Source: Cupriavidus pauculus (GTDB lineage: Bacteria > Pseudomonadota > Gammaproteobacteria > Burkholderiales > Burkholderiaceae). Taken from it: a DNA stretch of 64,000 nt. Within the stretch, counting starts at the first letter, position 1; each line of letters begins with the position of its first letter. The translations under genes and the position numbers were made by a program. The stretch covers positions 1,364,001 to 1,428,000 of the forward strand of contig NZ_CP033970.1 of assembly GCF_003854935.1 (NCBI RefSeq), read 5' to 3'. The notes beneath the pieces were generated by a model. It ran no database searches, was not told the origin of the DNA, and saw nothing but the letters and a program-made list of their open reading frames with translations. Shown piece after piece: positions 54,511-62,976 of this stretch.

Positions 54511-55467
54511 ATGGCTACCCCCCTTTCCACGAATCCGGCCCCGACGGCCCCGGCGTGCCGGCTTGCGCTCGGCCCGCTGCTCTACTACTGGCCTCGCGCG
54601 ACCGTGCTGCAGTTCTATGCGTCCGTCGCCGACACCGCCGTAGACCGCGTCTACCTGGGCGAGGCCGTCTGCACGCGCCGCCACGAGATGCGGCTGGCCG
54701 ACTGGCTCGACGTGGCCGGCATGCTGCGCGACGCCGGCAAGCAGGTGGTGCTGTCCACGCCGGTGCTCGTGGAATCGGACAGCGACATCGCCGTGATGCG
54801 CCGGGTTTGCGCGCAGGACGACTATCTGGTCGAGGCCAACGACCTGGGCGCAGTGCAGAACATGGCGGGCCGGCCGTTCATCGGCGGGCCGCACCTGAAC
54901 GTCTACCACGCCGGCACGCTGGCCTGGCTGGCGCAACTGGGCGCCACGGGCTGCACGGTACCGGTGGAGATGGATGGCGACACGATGGCGGCGCTGGCTG
55001 CGGCCCGGCCGGGCGGGATGGACCTGGAGGCGATGGTCTGGGGCCGCATGCCGCTGGCGTTCTCGGCGCGCTGCTTCACGGCGCGGCACCATCGGCTGCG
55101 CAAGGACGCGTGCGAGTTCCGCTGCATGGACTATCCCGATGGCCTGGTGGCCGACACGGGCGAGGGACAGGCGTTCTTCACGCTCAACGGCATCCAGACG
55201 CAGTCGGCCACGTGCCTGGACCTGTGCGCGCAGGCGTCGCGGATGGCCGCGGCGGGCATCGGCTACCTGCGGATCAGCCCGCACGCCTCGGGCACGTTCG
55301 ATGTCATCGCCCATCTCGACGCCATCCGCCGCGGTGCGCGCGAGGCGGCCCCGGCCAGCGTGACCCCGGCCGGGGCGTTGCCGAGCAATGGCTACTGGAG
55401 CGGCGCGCCGGGCATCCGGTGGCTGTCGCACACGGAACAAGAAGCCGGACAAGGAGCGCTGGCATGA
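54511..55467 (+). CDS. ubiV: O2-independent ubiquinone hydroxylation protein UbiV (peptidase U32 family)
   Basis: 318 residues from ATG 54511; the open frame extends upstream into ubiU in another frame. Cluster cysteines C54 (LGEAVCTRRHEM), C188, C201 and C205 (FSARCFTARHH, ACEFRCMDYP); the 13 and 4 spacings of the last three equal those of E. coli UbiV. Partner of UbiU as an Fe-S heterodimer. Its stop overlaps the ubiT start by ATGA, ensuring coupled translation. Confidence 0.96.
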   Translation: MATPLSTNPAPTAPACRLALGPLLYYWPRATVLQFYASVADTAVDRVYLGEAVCTRRHEMRLADWLDVAGMLRDAGKQVVLSTPVLVESDSDIAVMRRVCAQDDYLVEANDLGAVQNMAGRPFIGGPHLNVYHAGTLAWLAQLGATGCTVPVEMDGDTMAALAAARPGGMDLEAMVWGRMPLAFSARCFTARHHRLRKDACEFRCMDYPDGLVADTGEGQAFFTLNGIQTQSATCLDLCAQASRMAAAGIGYLRISPHASGTFDVIAHLDAIRRGAREAAPASVTPAGALPSNGYWSGAPGIRWLSHTEQEAGQGALA

Positions 55468-55916
55468 CGATCCTGCAATCGGTGGCGACGCGCGTACATC
55501 GCCACCTGCCCGCCCCGCTGCGCGCCGCGCCGCTGGTGGTGGCGCTCGAAGCGATGCGCCGGGCCGGCTGGCTGGCGCCGCCAGCCGCGCTCGATGGCCG
55601 GACGTTCTCGCTGACCGTGGACGACATCGGCCTGGCGGTGCGTTTTCACTGTGCCAACGGCCGGTTCCTGCCGGGGCCGTTCGACGATCGGGAGACCGAC
55701 CTGACGCTGCACGCGGGCGCGCTGAGCTACCTGCGGCTGATCAGCGGCGATGCCGACACCGACACGCTGTTCTTCCAGCGCAGGCTATCGATACGGGGCG
55801 ACACGGCGCTGGGGCTCGAAGTCAAGTACTGGCTCGATGCCGCGCCACGGCCCGAATGGCTGGGGGCGATGGCGCAGCGGCTGGCGCTGCTGTTCCCCGA
55901 GCCGCGCGGCGCCTGA
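55464..55916 (+). CDS. ubiT: UbiT, SCP2-domain lipid-binding accessory factor for anaerobic ubiquinone synthesis
   Basis: 150 residues. SCP2 sterol-carrier-like domain from about 35: LDGRTFSLTVDDIGLAVRFH, TLHAGALSYLRLISGDADTD and FFQRRLSIRGDTALGLEVKY. It presents the hydrophobic quinone precursor to UbiU/UbiV. AAGGAG lies eight bases before the ATG, inside the end of ubiV. Its stop is one base from the stop of the convergent siroheme decarboxylase gene. Confidence 0.93.
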   Translation: MTILQSVATRVHRHLPAPLRAAPLVVALEAMRRAGWLAPPAALDGRTFSLTVDDIGLAVRFHCANGRFLPGPFDDRETDLTLHAGALSYLRLISGDADTDTLFFQRRLSIRGDTALGLEVKYWLDAAPRPEWLGAMAQRLALLFPEPRGA

Positions 55917-55917
55917 T

Positions 55918-56928
55918 TCAGAACTCGGGCAGTGCCCCGCCGTAGCGCGTGCCGCGCTGCTTGAAGCAGTGGCTGGCCCGCAGCACGGCGCGCGGCGCGT
56001 CGGCCAGGCCGCCGACGGCGTCAAAGCGCGCCAGCGTGGCATTCAGCTCGCTGGCGCTGCGCGCGTGGATCATCGCGAACAGGTTGTACTGCCACAGCGG
56101 CAGCCGCCGCGCGCGCCGGAAACACATGCTGACGTGCGGCACATGGGCCAGCCGCATGCCGACCGCATCCACGCGCGCGTCGGGCACATTCCAGACACAC
56201 ATCACGTTATGGGTATAGCCGAACGGACGGTGCCGCAGGATCGCGCCGAAGCGGCGGATCACGCCCGCGCTGCGCCAGCGCGCCAGCCGCGCGAGCGTAT
56301 CGGACAGCGGCAGCCCGGCGCGGCGCGTGAGGGCGTGGTAGGGGTGGGGCGTCAGCGCCAAGCCGGCTTCGAGCGCCGCCGCCAGCCGCCAGTCGGCCTC
56401 GTCGAGGATGGGCGGCTCGGGCGGGCTCAGGATCAGCGGCGGCTGCGCGGGCACGCGGCGGCCGCCCCGGCCGGCGCCGAGCGGCAGGCCCAGGTCGGCC
56501 CGGTATTCGCGTTCGAGCGGCAGGTCCACGGGGCGCTGGCCCAGGTCGGCGGCAATCCGCGCCAGCACGCCGTCCAGCGTGCCACGGTCGCGCGCGCCGG
56601 CCACGAACCAGAGGTTGTAGCGGTGGCCTTCGCGCGCATGGCTCTGGCTGATGTCGGGATCGAGGTTGATGCGGTCGACCGCGTGCTCCATCCGGGCCTG
56701 CGGGATCGACAGGGCGGCCACTGTGGTGGCGCCAATGGTGTTCGGCGCGAAGACGGCGCCGATGCGGCTGATGCGGCCGTTGCCCAGGTCGCGGGCAAGC
56801 AGGCTCAGCAGCGTGTGTTCGGACAGGTTGAACGGCTCGCCGGCGCTCTGGTACGGGCGCGCGTCGAGCGGGAAATGGTCCTGGATGCGGTTGTAGAGGG
56901 CGAATTCGTCGAGGTCGGCAACGGGCAT
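55918..56928 (-). CDS. Siroheme decarboxylase, fused NirD-L/AhbA-AhbB type
   Basis: 336 residues from ATG 56928 (a further 28 residues upstream look non-coding). Two Lrp/AsnC-like halves: residues about 1-155 (NLSEHTLLSLLARDLGNGRI, SRIGAVFAPNTIGATTVAAL, NLWFVAGARDRGTLDGVL) and about 175-336 (LDEADWRLAAALEAGLALTP, IRRFGAILRHRPFGYTHNVM, PLWQYNLFAMIHARS). This tandem form matches NirDL, which decarboxylates siroheme to 12,18-didecarboxysiroheme for heme d1 or alternative heme. No other nir gene is in the window. Its position against ubiTUV suggests an anaerobic-respiration locus. An old annotation as an AsnC regulator would be misleading. Confidence 0.88.
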   Translation of the reverse strand: MPVADLDEFALYNRIQDHFPLDARPYQSAGEPFNLSEHTLLSLLARDLGNGRISRIGAVFAPNTIGATTVAALSIPQARMEHAVDRINLDPDISQSHAREGHRYNLWFVAGARDRGTLDGVLARIAADLGQRPVDLPLEREYRADLGLPLGAGRGGRRVPAQPPLILSPPEPPILDEADWRLAAALEAGLALTPHPYHALTRRAGLPLSDTLARLARWRSAGVIRRFGAILRHRPFGYTHNVMCVWNVPDARVDAVGMRLAHVPHVSMCFRRARRLPLWQYNLFAMIHARSASELNATLARFDAVGGLADAPRAVLRASHCFKQRGTRYGGALPEF

Positions 56929-57070
56929 GGCGAGCGTGTGGGGCAATCGGAGTGCGTGGGTTGGGCACAGGGTCGATGCGCAGGCGCCATGTGTTGCGAC
57001 GGACCGGAGCACGCCCGCAATATGCGGGCATCATCATCGTCAAGATCGGCAGCGGCCTCGTTGACCGCCA

Positions 57071-58315
57071 TCAAGCCGGGTCGAGATGGTAGGCGCCGCC
57101 CGCGCCGGCCGCCCGGCGTTCCAGCCGCACGGCCAGCAGCGCGATGCCCAGCGCCGCCAGCGGCGCCAGCGCGGCCACCCACGGCAGCGCCGGCAGGCCC
57201 GGGCCGTGGTCGACGACCACGCCGCCCAGCCACGCCCCCAGCCCGTTGCCAAGATTGAACGCCGCGATGTTGAAGCTCGACGCCAGGTTCTGGCCGGCGC
57301 CCTGCGCATGACGCAGCACGCGCAGCTGCAGCGGCGAGACGGTCGAGAACGCGGCGATGCCCAGCACGCCCACAAAGATCACCACGCCCACGTGGCTGTG
57401 CAGCGACAGCGTCATCGCGGCCAGCACCACGGTCAGCGCGGCCACCGCGCCCAGCAGCGCGCCGGTGGGGTGGCGGTCCGCCATGCGGCCGCCGAGGATG
57501 TTGCCGATGATCATGCCGCCGCCGAACAGCAGCAGGATGGGCGACACGGCGGCCTCGCCGAAGCCGGTCACGCGCGTGAGCATCGGCTGGATATAGGTGA
57601 TGACGGCGAACGTGCCCAGCGCCTGCAGCACGGTCATCAGCAGGCCCAGCAGCACCTGCGGGCGGCCGATGGTCTTCAGTTCGTCGACCAGCCGCACCGG
57701 CGCGCTGTCGTCGCGGCTGCCGTGCACCAGCAGCGCGATCACCGTCAGCGACACGAGCCCGATGGCGGTCATGGCCCAGAACGTGGCACGCCAGCCAAAA
57801 TGCAGTCCCAGCCAGGCCCCGGCCGGCATGCCGAGCAGCGTGGCCAGCGTCAGGCCCGAGAACATCACCGAGATGGCCGACGCGCGGCGGTTGGCCGGCA
57901 CGAGGCCGGTGGCCACCACGGCGCCCACGCCAAAGAACGTGCCGTGCGTGAGCGACGTGACCACGCGCGCCACCATCAGCGTGGTGTAGTCGGGCGCCAG
58001 CGCGCACGCGGCGTTGCCGACCGTGTAGACCATCATCAGTCCCATCAGCACGGCCTTGCGCGGCATGCGGCGCGTCAGCAGGGTCAGGACCGGCGCGCCG
58101 GCGAACACGCCGAGCGCGTAGCCCGACACCAGCATGCCGGCGGACGCGATGGTCACGCCCAGGTCTGACGCCACCTGCAGCAGCAGGCCCATGATCACGA
58201 ATTCGGCGCAGCCGATGCCGAACGAGCCGGCAGTCAGCGCGTAGAGGGCGGCCGGCATCCGCGCGGGCGGGGCGCCGGTGGCGGGGGTGGAAACGGGTGG
58301 AACGGGGGCGGTCAT
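57071..58315 (-). CDS. MFS drug/sugar-efflux-type transporter, DHA1 (AraJ/YdhP-like)
   Basis: 414 residues from ATG 58315; the longer frame to 58624 overlaps the divergent LysR gene. Twelve hydrophobic segments, with MPAALYALTAGSFGIGCAEF at the start (the GxxxFxxG/E-F-V motif of AraJ-type exporters), the loop motif LLTRRMPRKAVLMG after helix 2 and ANRRASAISVMFSG after helix 4. Probably a proton-driven exporter of small organic molecules. Divergent LysR gene implies substrate-induced control. Confidence 0.92.
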   Translation of the reverse strand: MTAPVPPVSTPATGAPPARMPAALYALTAGSFGIGCAEFVIMGLLLQVASDLGVTIASAGMLVSGYALGVFAGAPVLTLLTRRMPRKAVLMGLMMVYTVGNAACALAPDYTTLMVARVVTSLTHGTFFGVGAVVATGLVPANRRASAISVMFSGLTLATLLGMPAGAWLGLHFGWRATFWAMTAIGLVSLTVIALLVHGSRDDSAPVRLVDELKTIGRPQVLLGLLMTVLQALGTFAVITYIQPMLTRVTGFGEAAVSPILLLFGGGMIIGNILGGRMADRHPTGALLGAVAALTVVLAAMTLSLHSHVGVVIFVGVLGIAAFSTVSPLQLRVLRHAQGAGQNLASSFNIAAFNLGNGLGAWLGGVVVDHGPGLPALPWVAALAPLAALGIALLAVRLERRAAGAGGAYHLDPA

Positions 58316-58395
58316 GGTCGGTTCTCGCAAAAAAGGTGGACCGGCGAGCACGGCGCCGGCCGGGGGAGCGGAGCAGGCCGCCAGTCTCGGCCTTT

Positions 58396-58431
58396 CTGAT
58401 TCTTCGAAAAACGGGCAATATCGAGAATCAG
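58396..58431. promoter_or_regulatory. CTGATTCT-N20-AGAATCAG inverted repeat, candidate LysR operator
   Basis: Perfect 8-bp arms separated by 20 bp between the divergent MFS and LysR genes; a further GAGAATC half-site overlaps 58446-58452. Placed symmetrically for control of both genes. Confidence 0.6.
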
Positions 58432-58453
58432 TTTCAATCAATCGTTGAGAATC

Positions 58454-59383
58454 ATGGATCGCATCGGCGACATCGGGCTGTTCCTGCGGGTGCTGGACCT
58501 GGGATCGATCAGCGCGGCGGCGCGCAGCCTGGACATTTCGGTGGCGGTGGCCAGCCAGCGGCTGCAACGGCTGGAACGCGAACTGGGCGTCCGGCTGCTG
58601 CATCGCACCACGCGCCGGCTGCATGCCACGCCCGAGGGCGCGGTGCTGGCCGAGCAGGGGCGGCCGCTGGTGGAAGACCTGGAGGCGCTGGCCGGGTCGC
58701 TGCGCCAGGCGGGCAGCGGCATCTCGGGCACGCTGCGGCTGACGACCTCGGCGTCATTCGGGCGGCAGTACGTGTCGCCGCTGCTGACCGAATTTCTGCG
58801 CCGGTATCCGGACGTCCATGTCAGCGTCAACCTGGACGACCGCGTGCTGGACGTGGTCAGCAGCGGCTTCGACCTGGCCATCCGCATCGGCTCGCTGGAC
58901 GACTCCACGCTGGTGGCGCGCAAGCTGGCCGACAACCAGCGGCTGCTGTGCGCGTCGCCCGACTACCTGCGCGCGCACGGCATGCCGCGGACGCCGGCCG
59001 ATCTGACGGGGCATCAGTGCCTGGTGCTGGTGGGCGCGCAGGGCCGGGCCGATGTCTGGCGGTTCGAGGACGGCAAGGGCGGGGAAATTGCGGTGCGCGT
59101 GCGGGGGCGCGTGGAGGCCAATACGGGGGAACTGCTGTCGGACGCGGCGCTGGCCGGTTTCGGGATTGCCATGCATTCCACATGGCATGTCTGCGACGAT
59201 CTGCGGGCGGGCCGGCTCGTGCGGGTGATGCCGGACTATACCATCGCCGCCAACGGCATCTACGCCGTCATGCCGCAGCGCCGGCTGGTGCCGGCCCGGG
59301 TGCGGGCGTTCGTCGACTTCCTGGCCGAGCGCTGGCGCGATGCGCCGCCCGGTACGCCGGCCTTGGGTTCGCCGCGATCCTGA
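58454..59383 (+). CDS. LysR-family transcriptional regulator of the divergent MFS gene
   Basis: 309 residues from ATG 58454; a TTG at 58445 adds three residues. Winged helix-turn-helix at 1-60 (GSISAAARSLDISVAVASQR, LQRLERELGVRLLHRTTRRL) of the CrgA/DsdC-like subgroup, then the effector domain (GTLRLTTSASFGRQYVSPLL, FDLAIRIGSLDDSTLVARKL, LLSDAALAGFGIAMHSTWHV). Adjacent dyad and divergent transporter support a local repressor/activator role. Ligand unknown. Confidence 0.93.
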   Translation: MDRIGDIGLFLRVLDLGSISAAARSLDISVAVASQRLQRLERELGVRLLHRTTRRLHATPEGAVLAEQGRPLVEDLEALAGSLRQAGSGISGTLRLTTSASFGRQYVSPLLTEFLRRYPDVHVSVNLDDRVLDVVSSGFDLAIRIGSLDDSTLVARKLADNQRLLCASPDYLRAHGMPRTPADLTGHQCLVLVGAQGRADVWRFEDGKGGEIAVRVRGRVEANTGELLSDAALAGFGIAMHSTWHVCDDLRAGRLVRVMPDYTIAANGIYAVMPQRRLVPARVRAFVDFLAERWRDAPPGTPALGSPRS

Positions 59384-59523
59384 CCTACATTGCCTAGTTA
59401 CGGCCGCGCGGCGGGCGGGGGATCTGTTGGGGATCGGGAGCGAACGGGGCCGGGCCGGCTGCCTAATTCTTGGGCAGTCCGGTGCGATACCGCACCGACA
59501 GGCCCCCGGCGGATCGGGCCGGC

Positions 59524-59552
59524 AGGATATCCACAGAAGCTGTGGATATCCT
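59524..59552. other. Perfect 13-bp hairpin carrying two inverted DnaA-box-like sequences
   Basis: AGGATATCCACAG-AAG-CTGTGGATATCCT: 13 perfect pairs with a three-base loop. Each arm contains ATATCCACA/TGTGGATAT, one base from the DnaA box TTATCCACA. Located 140 bp after the LysR stop and 87 bp before the lipoprotein gene. No T-run follows. May be a terminator-like hairpin, a mobile-element remnant or a protein-binding dyad. Confidence 0.6.
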
Positions 59553-59638
59553 CAGCGTGGCCCGGCGCACGTCCGGCCTGGCCCGATGTCGCCATGCTGT
59601 GGCACCAACCTCGTCCAACTGTCCGCTTCGTGCCCGCT

Positions 59639-60202
59639 ATGCGCAGGATTCCGTTTGCTGCCGTGCCGTCCGCCCTGGCCGTGGCCGTCGCGCTGGGTGG
59701 CTGCGTGTCGTACTACCGCGTGCCGTCCGATGCGCCGTACGCCAGCGTAAGACTGATGACCAGCACCGACGACCGGACCACGTTCAGCGTGCTGGACCCG
59801 GCCCGGTGTCCGTCGCCGCGCCCGCTGGTACTGGCCGGCACCGGCAAGCAACTGGCGGCGATGGGGCGCGACTCGACGCTGGACATGGCGGGCATCGCGC
59901 CGGAGCCGCCGTCGCGCACGCGCGAGCGCAAGGTGGTGCCGGGCAAGCGGATCTTTATCGCGGTGACGTCGTACGCCGCGCCGCCGGCCGACGACGCCCG
60001 CTGCGCGGCCGGGGTGTCGTTCATCCCGCAAGTGAACCAGCAATATGAAATCCGTTACACCCGCGACGATGCCGCCACGCAATGCGCGGCGCGCGTGTTG
60101 CAGTTGAGGCCGACGGCCGATGGTGGTGCGACGGTGGTACCGGAACCTTCGCAGCAGGGTTTCCGGGCCCTGCGGCCCGAGTACCTGTGCGAGGCGCGCT
60201 AG
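59639..60202 (+). CDS. Putative lipoprotein, 187 residues, unknown function
   Basis: From ATG 59639 the protein opens with a lipoprotein signal: two arginines, hydrophobic AAVPSALAVAVALGGC with lipobox ALGG-C at about residue 22. The mature part is small, with regularly placed Cys residues (CPSPRPLVL, DDARCAAGVSF, ATQCAARVLQL, EYLCEAR) that could form two disulfides, and a beta-rich pattern (RIFIAVTSYAAPP, VNQQYEIRYTRDDAA). No known domain recognised. No strong ribosome site. Lies between the LysR gene and the convergent H-NS gene. Confidence 0.75.
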   Translation: MRRIPFAAVPSALAVAVALGGCVSYYRVPSDAPYASVRLMTSTDDRTTFSVLDPARCPSPRPLVLAGTGKQLAAMGRDSTLDMAGIAPEPPSRTRERKVVPGKRIFIAVTSYAAPPADDARCAAGVSFIPQVNQQYEIRYTRDDAATQCAARVLQLRPTADGGATVVPEPSQQGFRALRPEYLCEAR

Positions 60203-60254
60203 GGCGCGCGGGCGATGGCGGCCGGCCGGGCGGCCGGGCCAGGGGAGGGGTGGG

Positions 60255-60569
60255 TCAGGCCTGTTCGATCAGGAAGCGCTCGGGGCGCTTGCCCAGCCAG
60301 GCAGGCGCGCGGCCACGGCCCGACCACGTCTTGCCGGTCTTGGGATCGCGATACTTCGGCGGCAGCGCCGACGCGGTCTTGCGCGCGGCACCGGTGCCGG
60401 CCGGACGGCCACGGCGGCGCTTGGGCGCGATGTCCTCGACGCTGAGATCATAATCGGCCATCAGCTTGCGAATCTGTTCGATCACGCCGGCCACTTCATT
60501 GGCACGCACTTCGCTGAGCTTGGCTTCCAGCGCTTCTTTTTCGGCCAGCAGTTGCTTGTATGTCGGCAT
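60255..60569 (-). CDS. H-NS histone-family nucleoid protein
   Basis: 104 residues from ATG 60569; the longer frame covers the leader. N-terminal coiled-coil for oligomerisation (TYKQLLAEKEALEAKLSEVR), a basic AT-hook-like linker (PKRRRGRPAG) and the C-terminal DNA-binding domain YRDPKTGKTWSGRGRAPAWL with the conserved (G)RGRxPxWL core. This is the betaproteobacterial Bv3F/H-NS form. It silences AT-rich, transferred DNA. The upstream DNA is locally AT-rich with a TAATAT at 60634-60639 (minus) that could be a -10 box. Confidence 0.93.
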   Translation of the reverse strand: MPTYKQLLAEKEALEAKLSEVRANEVAGVIEQIRKLMADYDLSVEDIAPKRRRGRPAGTGAARKTASALPPKYRDPKTGKTWSGRGRAPAWLGKRPERFLIEQA

Positions 60570-61167
60570 TTTTGGATCCCCGTTCAGATTGGCGGCCGTT
60601 GCGTGACGCTGCAAACGGGTCCGCATAACAAAAATATTACAAGAATTATCGCGAAAAGCACGCATTCAAACGCCAATTCGCAAAAGGCCCGCTAACCGAT
60701 TTGCGGAGAAACGGTATCGCAATGACCAGTTATGGGATTGTCCGGCGGAATCTGGCGCTATCCGGCATTTGTCGCGCTGGCTCGCATCCTAACCACAATC
60801 GGCAAGGCGAGGCAACCTCGAATCGCCGGATAATCGAGAATCTGCCGCCGCAATCGCGATAACCAAATCGGTGGTCGTCCGACCCGCCATTCAGCGGATT
60901 CCGAAATTTGCCGGGACGCCGCGGCGCTTTGCACGATTGGCGACGCTGGTATTTTTGACAGGTTTTGGCACCCGGGCGCGGATATATTCGGCCGGGCCAC
61001 GGCAGCTCGTGCCAATAAAAAAAGCCCCCGGGGGAAAGTACCCGAGGGCTGGCAAATCCACCGGTCATCCCAGGTGGAGGAGACATCGGTGCCGCCCCGT
61101 GGCAGGGCGGAATTTCGGTGTGCCGGTCGATATTGGCGGACCGTGTTCTACGGAAAATACGATGCCG
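60570..61167. other. Gene-free, relatively AT-rich stretch upstream of hns
   Basis: About 600 bp without a convincing gene. It contains the hns leader and promoter side, several short inverted repeats (for example CGAGG-CAA-CCTCG near 60811), an isolated TTGACA (60956-60961) with no well-spaced -10 partner, and the terminator of the permease gene at 61016-61050. The lower GC here may itself be an H-NS target. Confidence 0.5.
61016..61050 (-). terminator. Rho-independent terminator of the purine permease gene
   Basis: On the minus strand AGCCCTCGGG, an eight-base loop and CCCGGGGGCT (one mismatch) form a hairpin at 61023-61050, followed by seven Ts and ATT. It lies about 117 bp after the permease stop. 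The best intrinsic terminator in the window. Confidence 0.85.
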
Positions 61168-62547
61168 TCAGATGGCCCAGCCGCCGGCATAGAACGCGGC
61201 CAGCGCCACCGCAATGGCTACCGTGCCGACATTGAGCTTGCGCCATTCGCCGGCGACGATGCGGCCGATCACCAGCGTGCAGAAGCCGAGCATGATGCCG
61301 GTGACGATATTGCAGGTCAGCACGATGAATACCGCGCAGACCAGGCCGGCCAAGGAATCGACAAGGTCGTCCATGTGCAGGCGCGACACGCTCGACAGCA
61401 TCAGCAGGCCCACGTACATCAGCGCCGGCGCCGTGGCGTACGACGGCACCAGCCCGGCCAGCGGCGAGAAGAACATCACGGCCAGGAACAGCACGCCGAC
61501 GGTCACGGCGGCCAGGCCCGTGCGGGCGCCGGCCGCGACGCCGACGGTGGATTCGATATAGGCCGCCGCCGGGGCGCCGCCGAAGAACGCGGAGAAGATC
61601 GAGCTGACCGAATCGGCGGTCAGCGCGCGGCCGCCGTTGTGGATGCGGCCCGTGGCGTCGAGCTGGTTGGCCTGTCCGGCCACGGCGCGGATGGTGCCCG
61701 TGGCGTCGAACACGGCGGTCATGACCAGTGCCAGCACGCTGGGCAGCACGGCGGCCGACAGCGCGCCGCGCACGTCCATCGCGCCGATCAGCGACGTCTG
61801 GCCCGGCGCGGACAGCGACGGCAGCGCGAACACGCCCGTGAACTTGACGGCCGGATCGAACACCAGCCCCAGCGCGGAGATGCCGACGATCACGAGCAGG
61901 ATGCCGCCCGGTACGCGGCGGCGCTCCAGGCCGAAGATCGCGGCCAGGCCCAGCACCGACATCATCACCGGGAACGACGTGATATGGCCCAGCGCCACCG
62001 GCAGGCCCGGCGCGGGGTTCTTGACCACCAGCCCCACCTCGTTCGAGGCAATCAGCAGCAGGAACAGCCCGATGCCGATGCCGGCACCGTGTGCCACGCC
62101 GGCGGGCAGGTTGCGCAGGATCCACGAGCGCACGCCCGTGACCGAGATGGCCGTGAAGACCACGCCCATCAGGAATACGGCGCCCAGCGCCACCGCCGGC
62201 GACAGCTTCTGGCCCAGCACGAGCCCGAACGCCATGAACGCGGTCAGCGAGATGGCGCAGCCGATGGCGATGGGCAGGCGTGCCCACAGGCCCATCAGCA
62301 GCGACCCGAACGCGGTGGTCAGGCATACGGCCACGAACACGGCGCTGGTGTCGAAGCCGGCCTTGCCGAGCATGCCGGGCACCACGAACACGGCGTAGAC
62401 CATCGCCATGAACGTGGTGACGCCGGCCACCACCTCGCGGCGCTGCGTGCTGCCGCGCGCGGTAATGCCGAAATACTGGTCGATCCGGCCGCTGGCCGGG
62501 GGCGCGGCGTCCACGTCCGTGACGGACGGATAGGGCTGTTCGATCAT
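61168..62547 (-). CDS. NCS2-family purine permease, AzgA/GhxP type
   Basis: 459 residues, AAGGAG eight bases before the ATG. Opening [22 protein letters not shown]-type start and [22 protein letters not shown] are the AzgA-branch hallmark; later [37 protein letters not shown] (substrate-loop) and [20 protein letters not shown]. About 12-14 membrane helices. Imports hypoxanthine, guanine or adenine by proton symport; substrate among these cannot be fixed. Stands alone with its own terminator. Confidence 0.93.
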   Translation of the reverse strand: MIEQPYPSVTDVDAAPPASGRIDQYFGITARGSTQRREVVAGVTTFMAMVYAVFVVPGMLGKAGFDTSAVFVAVCLTTAFGSLLMGLWARLPIAIGCAISLTAFMAFGLVLGQKLSPAVALGAVFLMGVVFTAISVTGVRSWILRNLPAGVAHGAGIGIGLFLLLIASNEVGLVVKNPAPGLPVALGHITSFPVMMSVLGLAAIFGLERRRVPGGILLVIVGISALGLVFDPAVKFTGVFALPSLSAPGQTSLIGAMDVRGALSAAVLPSVLALVMTAVFDATGTIRAVAGQANQLDATGRIHNGGRALTADSVSSIFSAFFGGAPAAAYIESTVGVAAGARTGLAAVTVGVLFLAVMFFSPLAGLVPSYATAPALMYVGLLMLSSVSRLHMDDLVDSLAGLVCAVFIVLTCNIVTGIMLGFCTLVIGRIVAGEWRKLNVGTVAIAVALAAFYAGGWAI

Positions 62548-62976
62548 GGTCAGTCTCCTTGCTGGGGCGCTGCGCGCGTCCGCGTACGGATCGGGCGTCA
62601 GCCTCGTCTCACGTGGTTCCGGGGTGTGAGGGCGGAGTTCCCGTCGGCATCGGGCAAGGGGTGCGGGTGTCTCTTTCCTCGGTGTCCGGCCAGTGAGGCC
62701 GGGGCGCCGGTCCGGGCCTCTGGCGGGCCGGTTCCAGCGGGCTCAAAGGTAGGCGAGGCGTCCTGCCGGGTCATCATCGGGCCCGGATGCGGAACATGCC
62801 CGGCGCCGAATATCCACGGTAATGCGGTGCCTGCGGCGCCTCAGGGATTTCCCTCGGTGGGCCGCCGGGGCCATGCATCGGTCACACGGGCCACGCCGCG
62901 CTAAAGGTCACGGCCGGGCCGCCGATAGCCCTTTGGCAACCCTCATATCCACACAGCGAGCCAGCGGAGCCCCAGC
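62548..62976. other. Gap between purine permease and cheV
   Basis: 429 bp without a gene. It holds the permease leader on the minus side, a CCGGCC-AGTGA-GGCCGG hairpin near 62685 and the cheV sigma-28 promoter on the plus side. I looked for a purine riboswitch-like fold and did not see one. Confidence 0.5.
62902..62928 (+). promoter_or_regulatory. Sigma-28 (FliA) flagellar promoter of cheV
   Basis: TAAAGGTC-N11-GCCGATAG against the consensus TAAAGTTT-N11-GCCGATAA: 13 of 16 positions and exact spacing. Predicted start near 62935, leader about 42 nt. It puts cheV under flagellar class 3 control. Confidence 0.85.

Noticed and set aside
55918-56928. AsnC/Lrp transcriptional regulator
   Set aside because: Two tandem Lrp-like halves in one chain with the NirDL pattern fit siroheme decarboxylase better than a regulator.
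62548-62900. Purine riboswitch upstream of the NCS2 permease
   Set aside because: No conserved core or convincing fold could be traced by eye; a covariance-model scan would be needed to claim one.
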